Counted from the first letter of the stretch, positions 35,454 through 44,454 are shown. The stretch is 64,000 nucleotides of DNA from Streptomyces sp. NWU339 (GCF_003143855.1 NZ_QFRK01000019.1:42761-106760), one strand, 5' to 3'. Program-made: numbers and translations. The notes: generated by a model from the sequence alone, not told the origin.

Positions 35454-35482
35454 CGATGCCGTCGACGCCGTTGACGGCATCG
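35454..35482. promoter_or_regulatory. Inverted repeat upstream of GH4 operon
   Basis: Perfect 10-bp arms CGATGCCGTC / GACGGCATCG separated by 9 bp, 29 bp upstream of the GH4 start. It may be an operator or a leader hairpin of the GH4-GH38 operon. The second candidate in this 365-bp divergent gap is the palindrome at 35678. Confidence 0.5.
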
Positions 35483-35677
35483 ACACCAGCATGTCCGGCC
35501 GACCCGAGCGGGGCGGAGGCCGGAGCGAGCACTGAGGTACGGGGCGTCCGTACGCCGTCGTCGTGGCGCGGTTGCACCCGTTCGCGTCGATTCACGGAAT
35601 GAACTCTGCCCGCGCAGAAAGACTTTCTCGGTTACACCTCTTGACGGCCACGGGGCCGCAAAGCACATTGGCGACAC

Positions 35678-35695
35678 TCTGAGAGCGCTCTCAGA
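35678..35695. promoter_or_regulatory. LacI-type operator palindrome upstream of GH16 gene
   Basis: Perfect 18-bp palindrome TCTGAGAGCGCTCTCAGA centred 105 bp upstream of the GH16 ATG. The AGCGCT core is the hallmark of LacI-family operators; the site resembles but differs from the Streptomyces CebR box (TGGGAGCGCTCCCA). A LacI-type repressor of the glucanase gene, and possibly of the divergent GH4-GH38 operon, is likely. Confidence 0.75.
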
Positions 35696-35790
35696 ATCAT
35701 CGAGCCGGGCTCTTCGAGCACTCCCCGCACGCACCCGTGCACCCTCATCCGTTCTCGTGTCCGCATCCGCATCCGAGAGGCAGCCCCCAC

Positions 35791-37206
35791 ATGAGTGACA
35801 CCTCCGGCACCCCCCGCAGATCCCGGTCCCTCCGCAGACCCCGCCCGCTGCGGCGGGCGCTGCTCGCCGTCGTCGGCACGCTCGGGCTCACCGCGGCCGC
35901 CGCCACGGCCGCCGTCCCGTCGGCGAGCGCCGCCGCCCCGCCCCCGCCGTCGGGCTGGAACCAGGTCTTCGTCGACGACTTCAACGGCGCCGCGGGCAGC
36001 GGTGTCAACACCTCCAACTGGCAGTACGCGACCGGCAAGGGCTACCCGGGCGGCCCCGCCAACTGGGGCACCGGCGAGATCGAGACGATGACGTCGAGCC
36101 CGGAGAACGTCTCCCTCGACGGCAACGGCAACCTCCGTATCACCCCGCGCCGGGACGCCTCCGGCAACTGGACCTCGGGCCGCATCGAGACCAACCGTTC
36201 CGACTTCCAGCCGCCCGCCGGGGGCACGCTGCGCGTCGAGAGCCGCATCCAGGTGCCGAACGTGACCGGCGCCGCCGCCAAGGGCTACTGGCCGGCGTTC
36301 TGGATGCTGGGCGCGCCGTACCGGGGCAACTACTGGAACTGGCCGTCCGTCGGTGAACTCGACATCATGGAGAACACACAGGGCAACAACACCGTCTTCG
36401 CCACGATGCACTGCGGCACCGCACCCGGCGGGCCGTGCAACGAGAACAGCGGCATCGGCGGTTCGACCGCCTGTCAGGGCACCACCTGCCAGGCCGGCTT
36501 CCACACCTACCGGCTGGAGTGGGACCGCTCGTCGAGCGTGGAGGAGATCCGCTTCTACCTCGACGAAAACAACTTCCACACCGTGCGGGAGAACCAGGTC
36601 GACGCGACGACCTGGAGGAACGCCACCGCCCACGGCTTCTTCATCATCCTCAACGTGGCGATGGGCGGCGGCTTCCCCGACGCCTTCGGCGGCGGCCCGG
36701 ACGGCGGTACCCAGCCCGGCTACTCGATGCTCGTCGACTACGTCCAGGTGCTGAGCTCCGGCGGCGGTGGCACCACGCCCCCGCCGACCGGCAACCGGGA
36801 CGCCTACGGCACCATCCAGGCCGAGTCCTTCGACGCCCAGTCCGGCACGATGACGGAGCCCACCTCGGACTCCGGCGGCGGCCAGAACGTGGGTGCGCTG
36901 GCCAACGGTGACTGGCTGCAGTACAAGGGCGTCAATTTCGGCTCCTCCGCGGCCCGGCAGTTCTCCGCCCGGGTGGCGAGCGGTGCGCCGACCGGGGTCA
37001 GCGGCCTGGTCGAGGTACGCCTGGACAGCCGCGGCAACGCGCCCGTCGGGAGTTTCGCGGTGGGCAACACGGGCGGCTGGCAGTCGTGGCGGACGATCCC
37101 GGCGAACATCACCTCCGTGACGGGCACGCACGACGTGTACCTGACCTTCACCAGCGGCCAGCCGCAGGACTTCGTGAACGTCAACTGGTTCACCTTCGGC
37201 CGCTGA
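35791..37206 (+). CDS. Secreted GH16 endo-beta-1,3-glucanase (laminarinase-like) with CBM6
   Basis: 471 residues. Signal with an RR-containing n-region (RRPRPLRRALLAVVGTLGL), so Tat or Sec export. GH16 catalytic domain at about 50-325 with active-site motif GELDIMEN (nucleophile Glu189, acid/base Glu194). After a Gly/Pro linker comes a CBM6-type module (YGTIQAESFDAQSG ... VNVNWFTFG). The sequence fits bacterial beta-1,3-glucanases better than agarases or kappa-carrageenases. GAGAGG precedes the ATG. Probably under the LacI-type palindrome upstream. Confidence 0.92.
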   Translation: MSDTSGTPRRSRSLRRPRPLRRALLAVVGTLGLTAAAATAAVPSASAAAPPPPSGWNQVFVDDFNGAAGSGVNTSNWQYATGKGYPGGPANWGTGEIETMTSSPENVSLDGNGNLRITPRRDASGNWTSGRIETNRSDFQPPAGGTLRVESRIQVPNVTGAAAKGYWPAFWMLGAPYRGNYWNWPSVGELDIMENTQGNNTVFATMHCGTAPGGPCNENSGIGGSTACQGTTCQAGFHTYRLEWDRSSSVEEIRFYLDENNFHTVRENQVDATTWRNATAHGFFIILNVAMGGGFPDAFGGGPDGGTQPGYSMLVDYVQVLSSGGGGTTPPPTGNRDAYGTIQAESFDAQSGTMTEPTSDSGGGQNVGALANGDWLQYKGVNFGSSAARQFSARVASGAPTGVSGLVEVRLDSRGNAPVGSFAVGNTGGWQSWRTIPANITSVTGTHDVYLTFTSGQPQDFVNVNWFTFGR

Positions 37207-37215
37207 CCACCGACG

Positions 37216-37250
37216 GTGAGGGGGCCCACGCGCGCGTGGGGCCCCCTCAC
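37216..37250 (+). terminator. Terminator of the GH16 gene
   Basis: Long stem of GTGAGGGGGCCCACGC pairing with GCGTGGGGCCCCCTCAC (one bulge), 10 bp after the glucanase stop. The rest of the 279-bp gap to zwf should carry the zwf promoter; an unusually AT-rich patch (37301-37325, CATACTTTTACTACTG) stands out. Confidence 0.8.
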
Positions 37251-37485
37251 CCATGCGGGCGACCACCGGAGACAGCACCTCGAGGCATCCTTCCGCTTGT
37301 AACGTCATACTTTTACTACTGAAGGCAAATCTGCAGCCACTCCTTCGGATCCAAGGCTCCTCAAGGACGAGCAGGCGAAAACCACGGGCACGGGCCCCGC
37401 CGGGATTTCTCGGAGGTGAAGGTTCCCGCTTCCCGGGACACCCTGTAGAGGGGAAGGCCCTCGACACCAAGGGAGCTGACACGGA

Positions 37486-39060
37486 ATGACCGAGGAGACG
37501 GACGAGGCCGAAGGCGGAGGCGAGAACGAGGCCGGGGCCTGCTGGTCCAACCCCTTGCACGACCCCCGCGACCGCCGGCTCCCCCGGATCGCCGGCCCCT
37601 CCGGGCTCGTCATCTTCGGCGTCACGGGCGACCTCTCGCGCAGGAAGCTGATGCCGGCCGTGTACGACCTCGCCAACCGGGGTCTGCTGCCGCCCGGCTT
37701 CTCCCTGGTCGGTTTCGCCCGCCGGGACTGGGCGGACCAGGACTTCGCGCAGGTGGTGCACGACGCGGTCAAGGAGCACACCCGCACGCCGTTCCGCGAG
37801 GAGGTCTGGCAGCAGCTCGCCGAGGGTATGCGGTTCGTGCCGGGTGACTTCGACGACGACGCCGCTTTCGAGCAACTGCGCGCGGCCGTAGCAGAGTTGG
37901 ACAGCGCTCAAGGTACCAGCGGAAACTACGCTTTCTATCTCTCGGTACCGCCGAAGTTCTTCCCGAAGGTGGTCCGACAACTGAGGAATCACGGGCTGGC
38001 CGACGCGCCCGAGGGTTCCTGGCGGCGCGCGGTGATCGAGAAGCCCTTCGGCCACGACCTGAAGTCGGCCAAGGAGCTCAACGCGATCGTCCACGAGGTG
38101 TTCGCCCCGGACCAGGTCTTCCGGATCGACCACTACCTGGGCAAGGAGACCGTCCAGAACATCCTGGCGCTCCGCTTCGCCAATCAACTGTTCGGGCCGA
38201 TCTGGAACCGGTCCTTCGTGGACCACGTGCAGATCACCATGGCCGAGGACATCGGCATCGGCGGCCGGGCCGGCTACTACGACGGCATCGGCGCCGCCCG
38301 TGACGTCATCCAGAACCACCTGCTCCAGCTGATGGCGCTCACCGCCATGGAGGAGCCGGCCTCCTTCGACGCGGCGTCGCTGCTCGCCGAGAAGCTGAAG
38401 GTGTTCCGGGCCGTGCGGCTGCCGAAGGACCTGGGCCGGGACACCGTGCGCGGGCAGTACGCGGCGGGCTGGCAGGGCGGCCGACGGGTGTGCGGCTACG
38501 CGGAGGAGGAGGGCATCGACGCGGGCTCCACCACCGACACCTACGCCGCGATCAAACTGGGGGTGGACAACCGCCGCTGGGCGGGTGTCCCCTTCTACCT
38601 GCGCACCGGAAAGCGGCTGGGCCGCCGGGTCACCGAGATCGCGATCGTGCTGCAGCGGGCGCCGCACTCGCCGTTCGACTCCACCGCCACCGAGGAGCTC
38701 GGGCAGAACGCGATCGTCATCCGGGTGCAGCCGAACGAGGGCATGACGGTGCGGTTCGGTTCCAAGGTGCCGGGCACGTCCATGGAGATCCGCGACGTGA
38801 CCATGGACTTCGCCTACGGCGAGTCGTTCACCGAGTCCAGCCCGGAGGCGTACGAACGGCTCATCCTGGATGTCCTGCTGGGGGACGCCAACCTGTTCCC
38901 CCGCCATCAGGAAGTGGAAGAGTCGTGGAGGATCCTCGACCCGGTCGAGGAGCACTGGGCATCCCACGGCACACCCGCGCGGTACACCTCGGGCAGCTGG
39001 GGACCCGCGGAAGCCGACGAGATGCTCGCACGAGACGGACGGAGCTGGCGCAGGCCATGA
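37486..39060 (+). CDS. zwf: Glucose-6-phosphate 1-dehydrogenase
   Basis: 524 residues. First enzyme of the oxidative pentose phosphate pathway, oxidising glucose-6-phosphate to 6-phosphogluconolactone with NADP. N-terminal nucleotide fold LVIFGVTGDLSRRKLMPAVYDL and the substrate-binding motif RIDHYLGKETVQNILALRFAN are diagnostic. A roughly 35-residue acidic N-terminal extension precedes the core. The stop overlaps the opcA start (ATGA). Confidence 0.96.
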   Translation: MTEETDEAEGGGENEAGACWSNPLHDPRDRRLPRIAGPSGLVIFGVTGDLSRRKLMPAVYDLANRGLLPPGFSLVGFARRDWADQDFAQVVHDAVKEHTRTPFREEVWQQLAEGMRFVPGDFDDDAAFEQLRAAVAELDSAQGTSGNYAFYLSVPPKFFPKVVRQLRNHGLADAPEGSWRRAVIEKPFGHDLKSAKELNAIVHEVFAPDQVFRIDHYLGKETVQNILALRFANQLFGPIWNRSFVDHVQITMAEDIGIGGRAGYYDGIGAARDVIQNHLLQLMALTAMEEPASFDAASLLAEKLKVFRAVRLPKDLGRDTVRGQYAAGWQGGRRVCGYAEEEGIDAGSTTDTYAAIKLGVDNRRWAGVPFYLRTGKRLGRRVTEIAIVLQRAPHSPFDSTATEELGQNAIVIRVQPNEGMTVRFGSKVPGTSMEIRDVTMDFAYGESFTESSPEAYERLILDVLLGDANLFPRHQEVEESWRILDPVEEHWASHGTPARYTSGSWGPAEADEMLARDGRSWRRP

Positions 39061-39992
39061 AGATCGACCTCACCGACACCACGGCAAGCGATGTCAACAA
39101 GGCGCTGGTGCGGGGCCGTCGCACCAGCGGCACCCCCGCCGTGGGCATGGTCCTGACGATGGTGATCGTCACGGACGAGGAGAACGCCTACGACTCGATC
39201 AAGGCCGCCGAGGAGGCCTCGCACGAGCACCCCTCGCGCATGCTCGTCGTCATCAAGCGCCACGCCCGCACCCCGCGCGACCGCACCCACCCGCGCCTCG
39301 ACGCCGAGGTGCGGGTCGGTTCGGAGGCCGGCACCGGCGAGACCGTGGTCCTGCGGACCTACGGAGAGGTGTCCGACCACGCCGACTCCGTGGTGCTGCC
39401 GCTGCTGCTGCCGGACGCCCCGGTGGTGGTCTGGTGGCCTGCGGACGGGCCCGAGTACCCGTCGAGGGACCCGCTGGGTGCGCTGGCCCAGCGCAGGATC
39501 ACCGACCTGTACGCGGTCGAGGACCCCCTGGAGGTGCTGGCCGCCCGGAGGCGTTGCTACGCGCCCGGTGACACCGACCTGGCCTGGACCAGGCTGACGC
39601 CGTGGCGGTCCATGCTGGCCGCCGCCCTGGACCAGGCCCGGCTGACGGTGACGTCGGCGGCCGTGGAGAGCGAGGCCGACAATCCGAGCGCGGAGCTGCT
39701 GGCGCGCTGGCTGGAGGCCCGGCTGAGCGTGCCGGTCGAGCGGGTGGAGACGGCCGGCCCGGTGGTCACCGGTGTGCGCCTGGGCACGGTGGACGGCGAG
39801 ATCGTCATCGACCGCCCGGAGGGCCCGATGGCCACGCTGTCGCTGCCGGGGCAGCCGTCGCGGCGGCTCGCGCTGAAGGTACGCCCCCTCCCCGAGCTGA
39901 TCGCGGAGGAGCTCAGGCGTCTCGACGCGGACGAGATGTACGCCGTCGCCCTGCGCGGCGAGGCCACCGAGGAGGTCCCCGCCCGTGTCTGA
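39057..39992 (+). CDS. opcA: Glucose-6-phosphate dehydrogenase assembly protein OpcA
   Basis: 311 residues. OpcA is needed for assembly or activation of G6PDH in actinobacteria and cyanobacteria. Recognised by LTDTTASDVNKAL, RTPRDRTHPRLDAEVRV, VVLPLLLPDAPVVVWWP and AQRRITD, and by its coupling to zwf. No 6-phosphogluconolactonase (pgl) gene follows, although streptomycete zwf-opcA often precedes one. Confidence 0.95.
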   Translation: MKIDLTDTTASDVNKALVRGRRTSGTPAVGMVLTMVIVTDEENAYDSIKAAEEASHEHPSRMLVVIKRHARTPRDRTHPRLDAEVRVGSEAGTGETVVLRTYGEVSDHADSVVLPLLLPDAPVVVWWPADGPEYPSRDPLGALAQRRITDLYAVEDPLEVLAARRRCYAPGDTDLAWTRLTPWRSMLAAALDQARLTVTSAAVESEADNPSAELLARWLEARLSVPVERVETAGPVVTGVRLGTVDGEIVIDRPEGPMATLSLPGQPSRRLALKVRPLPELIAEELRRLDADEMYAVALRGEATEEVPARV

Positions 39993-40062
39993 CGCCCCCT
40001 CCCCCGCACCGACCCGGCGCCCCCGGTGGGCCGCCCTACCCGAACCCAGGAAGTGAACTGAC

Positions 40063-40998
40063 ATGCAGATCGGCCTTGTTGGTCTCGGCAAGATGGGCGG
40101 CAACATGCGTGAGCGCATCCGTGCCGCCGGACACACCGTCGTCGGCTACGACACGAACCCCGACCGCTCCGACGTCGGCCACCTGTCCGACCTCGTCGAC
40201 CGGCTCGAGGGCCCGCGCGTCGTCTGGGTGATGGTCCCGGCCGGCGCGGTCACCCAGCGCGTCATCGATCAGCTGGGAAGCCTGCTCAAGCCCGGTGACA
40301 CCGTCGTCGACGGTGGCAACTCCCGGTGGACGGACGACGAGAAGCACGCCAAGGAGCTGGGTGCCCGGGGCATTGGCTTCGTCGACGCGGGTGTCTCGGG
40401 CGGTGTGTGGGGGCTGGAGCACGGCTACGCCCTCATGGTCGGCGGCGACGAGGAGCACGTGGAGCGGCTGAAGCCGATCTTCGACGCGCTCAAGCCGGAG
40501 GGCCCGTACGGCTACGTCCACGCGGGCAAGGTCGGCGCCGGGCACTTCGCGAAGATGGTCCACAACGGCATCGAGTACGCCATGATGCAGGCCTACGCCG
40601 AGGGCTGGGAGCTGCTGGAGAAGGTCCACTCGGTGGACAACGTCCGCGAGGTGTTCCGCTCCTGGCAGCAGGGCACGGTCATCCGCTCCTGGCTGCTCGA
40701 CCTGGCGGTCAACGCCCTCGACGAGGACGCCCACCTGGAGAAGCTGCGCGGCTACGCCGAGGACTCGGGCGAGGGCCGCTGGACCGTGGAGGCCGCCATC
40801 GACAACGCGGTGCCGCTCCCCGCGATCACCGCCTCCCTGTTCGCGCGGTTCACCTCCCGGCAGGAGGACTCGCCGCAGATGAAGATGGTCGCGGCGCTGC
40901 GCAACCAGTTCGGCGGCCACGCGGTCGAGTCCGCGGACCGAAACGCCCCGGAGCAGAAACGGGACCAGAAGCAGCAGGAGCAGGAGGACTGGGCGTAG
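40063..40998 (+). CDS. gnd: 6-Phosphogluconate dehydrogenase (decarboxylating), short type
   Basis: 311 residues. Oxidative decarboxylation of 6-phosphogluconate to ribulose-5-phosphate. N-terminal MQIGLVGLGKMGGNM nucleotide fold, then VVDGGNSRW, FVDAGVSGGVWGLEHGYALMVGG and the catalytic GAGHFAKMVHNGIEYAMMQA. The short form with a KQQEQEDWA tail is typical of Gram-positive and actinobacterial enzymes. It follows opcA by 70 bp and completes the oxidative branch apart from pgl. Confidence 0.94.
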   Translation: MQIGLVGLGKMGGNMRERIRAAGHTVVGYDTNPDRSDVGHLSDLVDRLEGPRVVWVMVPAGAVTQRVIDQLGSLLKPGDTVVDGGNSRWTDDEKHAKELGARGIGFVDAGVSGGVWGLEHGYALMVGGDEEHVERLKPIFDALKPEGPYGYVHAGKVGAGHFAKMVHNGIEYAMMQAYAEGWELLEKVHSVDNVREVFRSWQQGTVIRSWLLDLAVNALDEDAHLEKLRGYAEDSGEGRWTVEAAIDNAVPLPAITASLFARFTSRQEDSPQMKMVAALRNQFGGHAVESADRNAPEQKRDQKQQEQEDWA

Positions 40999-41003
40999 CG
41001 ACC

Positions 41004-41588
41004 GTGGGTGATCTCCTGCTGGCCCGGCACGGTGAGACGGAGTGGAGCAGGGCGGGACGGCACACCGGTGGCACCGATCTGCCCCTGACCCCGGGAGGCG
41101 AGGACCAGGCCAGGTCCCTGGCCCCGCTGCTCGCGGGCCGCGCCTTCGCGCTCGTGCTCACCAGTCCGCTGCTCCGCGCCCGGCGCACCGCCGAACTCGC
41201 GGGGCTGGCGGGGGCGGTGCCGGAGCCGGACCTGCGGGAGTGGGACTACGGCGGCTACGAGGGCGTCACCACCGCGGACATCCGACGCGCCCGGCCCGGC
41301 TGGGATCTGTGGACCGACGGGGTGCCGCCCGGTCCGGAGTTTCCCGGCGAGTCCGCCGCGCAGGTCGGCGAGCGGGCCGACCGGGTACTGTCCCGGGTGA
41401 CCGGGGCGCTCGACACGGGTGATGTGATGCTCGTGGCGCACGGCCACCTGCTGCGGGTGCTGACCGCACGGCGGCTGGGCCTGCCGCCCGCGGACGGGCG
41501 GCTGTTCCGGCTGGAGACGGGGACGCTGGGCCGGCTGTCGCTGGAGCATGGCAGCCCGGTGCTCGCGGAGTGGAACACCCGGCCCTGA
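41004..41588 (+). CDS. Histidine phosphatase family protein
   Basis: 194 residues. Phosphoglycerate-mutase-like fold: LLLARHGETEWSRAGRHTG with the phosphorylated His in RHG, SPLLRARRTAEL, and VAHGHLLRVLTAR with the second catalytic His. Substrate unknown; its position 5 bp after gnd suggests a sugar phosphate or a housecleaning role. GTG start; AGGAGG lies rather far upstream, at the end of gnd. Confidence 0.88.
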   Translation: MGDLLLARHGETEWSRAGRHTGGTDLPLTPGGEDQARSLAPLLAGRAFALVLTSPLLRARRTAELAGLAGAVPEPDLREWDYGGYEGVTTADIRRARPGWDLWTDGVPPGPEFPGESAAQVGERADRVLSRVTGALDTGDVMLVAHGHLLRVLTARRLGLPPADGRLFRLETGTLGRLSLEHGSPVLAEWNTRP

Positions 41589-41611
41589 GGCCGTGACGCC
41601 GACGCCCTGCC

Positions 41612-43447
41612 CTACGGCTGGGACGTGAGGGCGGTCGACGTCCGGACGGCGTGCTGGGCGGCCAGCCGTACCGGTGCGTTGCGGGCGCCGTAGCCGCGGT
41701 GGCCGCCGTCGCGCTGGAGGAGTTCGAAGAACACCCGGCCGACGGTGCGGGTGTAGCAGTGCCGCAGGCTGCCGTGCTCGTCGCGGTCGTAGAGGATGCC
41801 CAGTTCGCGGTAGGTCTCCAGCTCGCCGTCGGCGAACTCGTGGCGGGCGGCGAGGTCGTCGTAGTAGTTCGCCGGGATCGGCAGCAACGGGACGCCCGCG
41901 TCGCGCAGTCGGCGGGCCGCGGCGACCACGTCGTCGGTGGCGAACGCGATGTGCTGGGCGTGCACGGTGTCGTCGCCGGGCGCGGCTTGGACGGTGAGGG
42001 CGATCCGGACGGTGCCGTCGGCGTTGCTGACCGCACGGCTGCGCTGCAGCCCGTAGGGATCGGCGACGTCGACGCTGTCCTCGGCCCGCAGCCCGAGCAC
42101 GCTGCGGTGGAAGAGGGCCGCCTCGTCGAAGTGGTGCCAGGGCTGGGTGAGCGCGAGATGGTCGATGCGCCAGATCCTCAACGTGGCAGCCGAGTCTGCC
42201 GTGGCAGCCGCGGCAGACCCGGTCGAAGGCTCCCCGACGTCCTCGAAGTCGGCCCGCCAGCCGGCGAGTCGGGCGTCGCAGAAGAACAGTTCCGTGCCGT
42301 CGGGGGCGGCGACGGCGTCCAGCGGGGCGTCCTCGGGGGCACGGCGGCGCGGCAGTACGGGCGCCAGCAGGGCCTCGGCGCGGGCGGCGGCACCGGCGGG
42401 GTCGGGCGACTCCAGGCCGACGGCGGCGAGTCGGGTGCCGTCGCGGCGTACGGCCGTACCGGTGTTGACGAGGATGCGGGCCTCGCCCTGCTGCCAGAGG
42501 TCGACGGGTTTGCTCCGGTGCCGGGCGGTGCGGGTGAAGCCGAGGGCGCCCAGCAGTCCGGTGAGGGGTTCGGCGTCGGCGGTGACGAGTTCGGCGAAGG
42601 CGACGCCGGTGGGGACGACGGGGGCGGGCGGCTGCGCCACCCCCACCTCCTCCTGCAGGACGAGCAGGGAGCGCCGGGCGTCCACGGCGGTCGGGGCGGC
42701 CTCGGCCTGCCGGAACACGTCGTTGAACACCTCCAGGGACAGCGGCCCGTCGTAGCCGGTGCGCAGGACGTGCCGGACGAGTCCCGCGACGTCGAAGCCG
42801 CCCTGTCCGGGGAAGCAGCGGTGGTGGCGGCTCCACTGGAGGACGTCCATCGCGGGCAGCGGGGCGTCGGCCAGCTGGAGGAAGAAGATCTTCTCGCCGG
42901 GGATGTCCTCGATGCCCTTGGGGTCGGAGCCCCTCGAGAGGATGTGGAAACTGTCCAGGCAGGTGCCGAGCGCCGGGTGCCCGGCCGCCTCGACGATGCG
43001 CCAGGCATGGTCGTACGTGCTGACGTGCCGTCCCCAGGCCAGCGCCTCGTACGCGACCCGGATGCCGGAGTCCTGTGCCAGATCGGCGAGTTCGCGCAGC
43101 TGGGCGGCGGCGAGAGCGTCGTCGTCGATCGCCTCGGGGTCGACGCTGGAGCAGACCAGCACGGTGTCGGCGCCGAGTTCGCCCATCAGCTCGAACTTGT
43201 GCCGGGCGCGGCGCAGGTTGCGGGCGAACGCCTCGGCGGGCACGGCCTCGATGTCCCGCAGCGGCTGGTAGAGGTCGATGCCGAGCCCGAGGTCGAGGCA
43301 GCGGGCGCGGATCTCCCGTGGTGTGAGCGGGCTGGCGAGCAGGTCGTTCTCGAAGATCTCCACGCCGTCGAAGCCCGCGCGGGCGGCGGCCGTGAGTTTC
43401 TCGGTGAGGGTGCCGCTGAGGGAGACGGTGGCGATGGACGTACGCAC
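41612..43447 (-). CDS. quiC: 3-Dehydroshikimate dehydratase (QuiC type: sugar isomerase-fold plus HPPD-like domain)
   Basis: 611 residues. Residues 1-275 are a xylose-isomerase/AP-endonuclease TIM barrel (FDGVEIFENDLLASPLTP, YEALAWGRHVSTYDHAW, CLDSFHILSRGSDPKGI, EKIFFLQLADAP) and residues about 290-600 are vicinal-oxygen-chelate domains like 4-hydroxyphenylpyruvate dioxygenase (IDHLALTQP, HIAFATDDV, RVFFELLQRDGG). This fusion is the mark of QuiC-type dehydratases converting dehydroshikimate to protocatechuate. The dehydrogenase gene lies upstream and the protocatechuate-degrading pca operon at the window start. GTG start with AGAGG before it. The family also includes uncharacterised isomerases. 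Confidence 0.85.
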   Translation of the reverse strand: MRTSIATVSLSGTLTEKLTAAARAGFDGVEIFENDLLASPLTPREIRARCLDLGLGIDLYQPLRDIEAVPAEAFARNLRRARHKFELMGELGADTVLVCSSVDPEAIDDDALAAAQLRELADLAQDSGIRVAYEALAWGRHVSTYDHAWRIVEAAGHPALGTCLDSFHILSRGSDPKGIEDIPGEKIFFLQLADAPLPAMDVLQWSRHHRCFPGQGGFDVAGLVRHVLRTGYDGPLSLEVFNDVFRQAEAAPTAVDARRSLLVLQEEVGVAQPPAPVVPTGVAFAELVTADAEPLTGLLGALGFTRTARHRSKPVDLWQQGEARILVNTGTAVRRDGTRLAAVGLESPDPAGAAARAEALLAPVLPRRRAPEDAPLDAVAAPDGTELFFCDARLAGWRADFEDVGEPSTGSAAAATADSAATLRIWRIDHLALTQPWHHFDEAALFHRSVLGLRAEDSVDVADPYGLQRSRAVSNADGTVRIALTVQAAPGDDTVHAQHIAFATDDVVAAARRLRDAGVPLLPIPANYYDDLAARHEFADGELETYRELGILYDRDEHGSLRHCYTRTVGRVFFELLQRDGGHRGYGARNAPVRLAAQHAVRTSTALTSQP

Positions 43448-43477
43448 GTCGGTACCTCTGCTTCCGTGAAGTTCCGT

Positions 43478-43531
43478 GCTCTGAGGGCTCTGGAGGCTCT
43501 GGGGGTTCTGGAGACTCTGGGGGCTATTGGG
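43478..43531. repeat. Six-copy 9-bp tandem repeat between aroE-like gene and quiC
   Basis: Six consecutive 9-mers: GCTCTGAGG, GCTCTGGAG, GCTCTGGGG, GTTCTGGAG, ACTCTGGGG and GCTATTGGG. They start inside the last codons of the dehydrogenase gene and fill most of the 76-bp spacer before the quiC start on the minus strand. Copy number would change the spacing between the two genes. Confidence 0.88.
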
Positions 43532-44408
43532 GTGCTGCGACGGGGCCGGTGAGTTCGGTGAGGTCCGCGAGCATGCGGGCCCGGTCGGGTTCCCGCCCGG
43601 TGAACAGGCGGAACGCGTCCGCGGCTTGGAAGGCGGCCATGCCGCCGCCGTCGAGGATGGCGCAGCCCGCCGCACGGGCGGTGCGCAGGAGCTCGGTCTC
43701 CAGGGGACGGTAGACGACCTCGGCGACCCACAGCCCGGGGTGCAGCAGCTCCGCGGGCAGCGGCAGTCCCGGGTGGGCGGCCATACCGGTGGGGGTCGCG
43801 TGCACCAGGCCGCCGCTGCCGTCGGCGGCAGCCAGGAGCTTCGGCAGCCGGTCCAGGGGTGCGGCGGCGGCGCGGTCCGCTCCGAAGGTCCGGTTCAGGG
43901 AGTCGGCGAGTTCGTCGGCCCGCTCGGGCAGGGCGTCGGCCACGGTGACCCGTCCGGCGCCGAGGGTGAGCACGGCGTGCGCGACGGCGGCACCGGCGCC
44001 GCCCGCGCCGAGCTGCACCACCCGCTCCAGCGGCACGTCGGGCAGGCCGCGGGCGAAGGAGGCGGCGAAGCCGGTGACGTCCGTGTTGTGGCCGACGGCC
44101 CGGCCGCCCTCGAAGACGACGGTGTTGACCGCGCCGAGCGCCTCGGCCTGTGGATCGAGTGCGTCGAGATGCTCGACGACGAGCCGTTTGCACGGATGGG
44201 TGATGTTGAGTCCGTCGAATCCGAGCAGCCGCGCGGCGCGCAGCAGCTCGCCCACCGCCTCGGGCGGCACGCCGATCGTGTCGAGGTCGAGGAGCCGGTA
44301 CAGACAGCGCAGGCCCTGCCGGTCGGCCTCCCGCTCGTGCAGCGCGGGGCTGAGCGACGGGCCGATGCCGGAGCCGATCAGCCCGACGAGATACGAGTCC
44401 TTGAGCAC
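43524..44408 (-). CDS. Shikimate/quinate dehydrogenase (AroE/YdiB-like)
   Basis: 294 residues. The N-terminal substrate domain has SLSPALHE and NITHPCKR (catalytic Lys), then GHNTDVTGF (catalytic Asp), and the nucleotide domain has QLGAGGAGAAVAHAVL. In this catabolic context it probably oxidises quinate or shikimate with NAD, feeding dehydroshikimate to QuiC; a biosynthetic AroE is less likely. First gene of the minus-strand operon; a candidate TetR operator lies 23 bp upstream of its GTG. Confidence 0.88.
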   Translation of the reverse strand: MLKDSYLVGLIGSGIGPSLSPALHEREADRQGLRCLYRLLDLDTIGVPPEAVGELLRAARLLGFDGLNITHPCKRLVVEHLDALDPQAEALGAVNTVVFEGGRAVGHNTDVTGFAASFARGLPDVPLERVVQLGAGGAGAAVAHAVLTLGAGRVTVADALPERADELADSLNRTFGADRAAAAPLDRLPKLLAAADGSGGLVHATPTGMAAHPGLPLPAELLHPGLWVAEVVYRPLETELLRTARAAGCAILDGGGMAAFQAADAFRLFTGREPDRARMLADLTELTGPVAAPQ

Positions 44409-44430
44409 CGGGGCCTCCAGAGACCACTCA

Positions 44431-44454
44431 CTAATGTACGAACCAGTACGTTAG
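44431..44454. promoter_or_regulatory. Candidate TetR operator 1
   Basis: 24-bp dyad of form CTAA-N16-TTAG with inner arms GTAC and GTAC around GAACCA, between the divergent dehydrogenase and TetR genes. A site with the same CTAA-N16-TTAG outline lies upstream of the transporter gene at 45328. Confidence 0.65.

Noticed and set aside
35632..38967. Very long minus-strand open frame (over 1100 codons) opposite GH16 and zwf
   Set aside because: It is a shadow frame of high-GC coding DNA: low-complexity Arg/Gly/Val sequence, no family motif, and it crosses a clear terminator and two well-identified genes on the other strand.
43478..43531. CRISPR-like array between the dehydrogenase and quiC genes
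   Set aside because: Units are 9 bp, directly adjacent and without spacers, so it is a simple tandem repeat.
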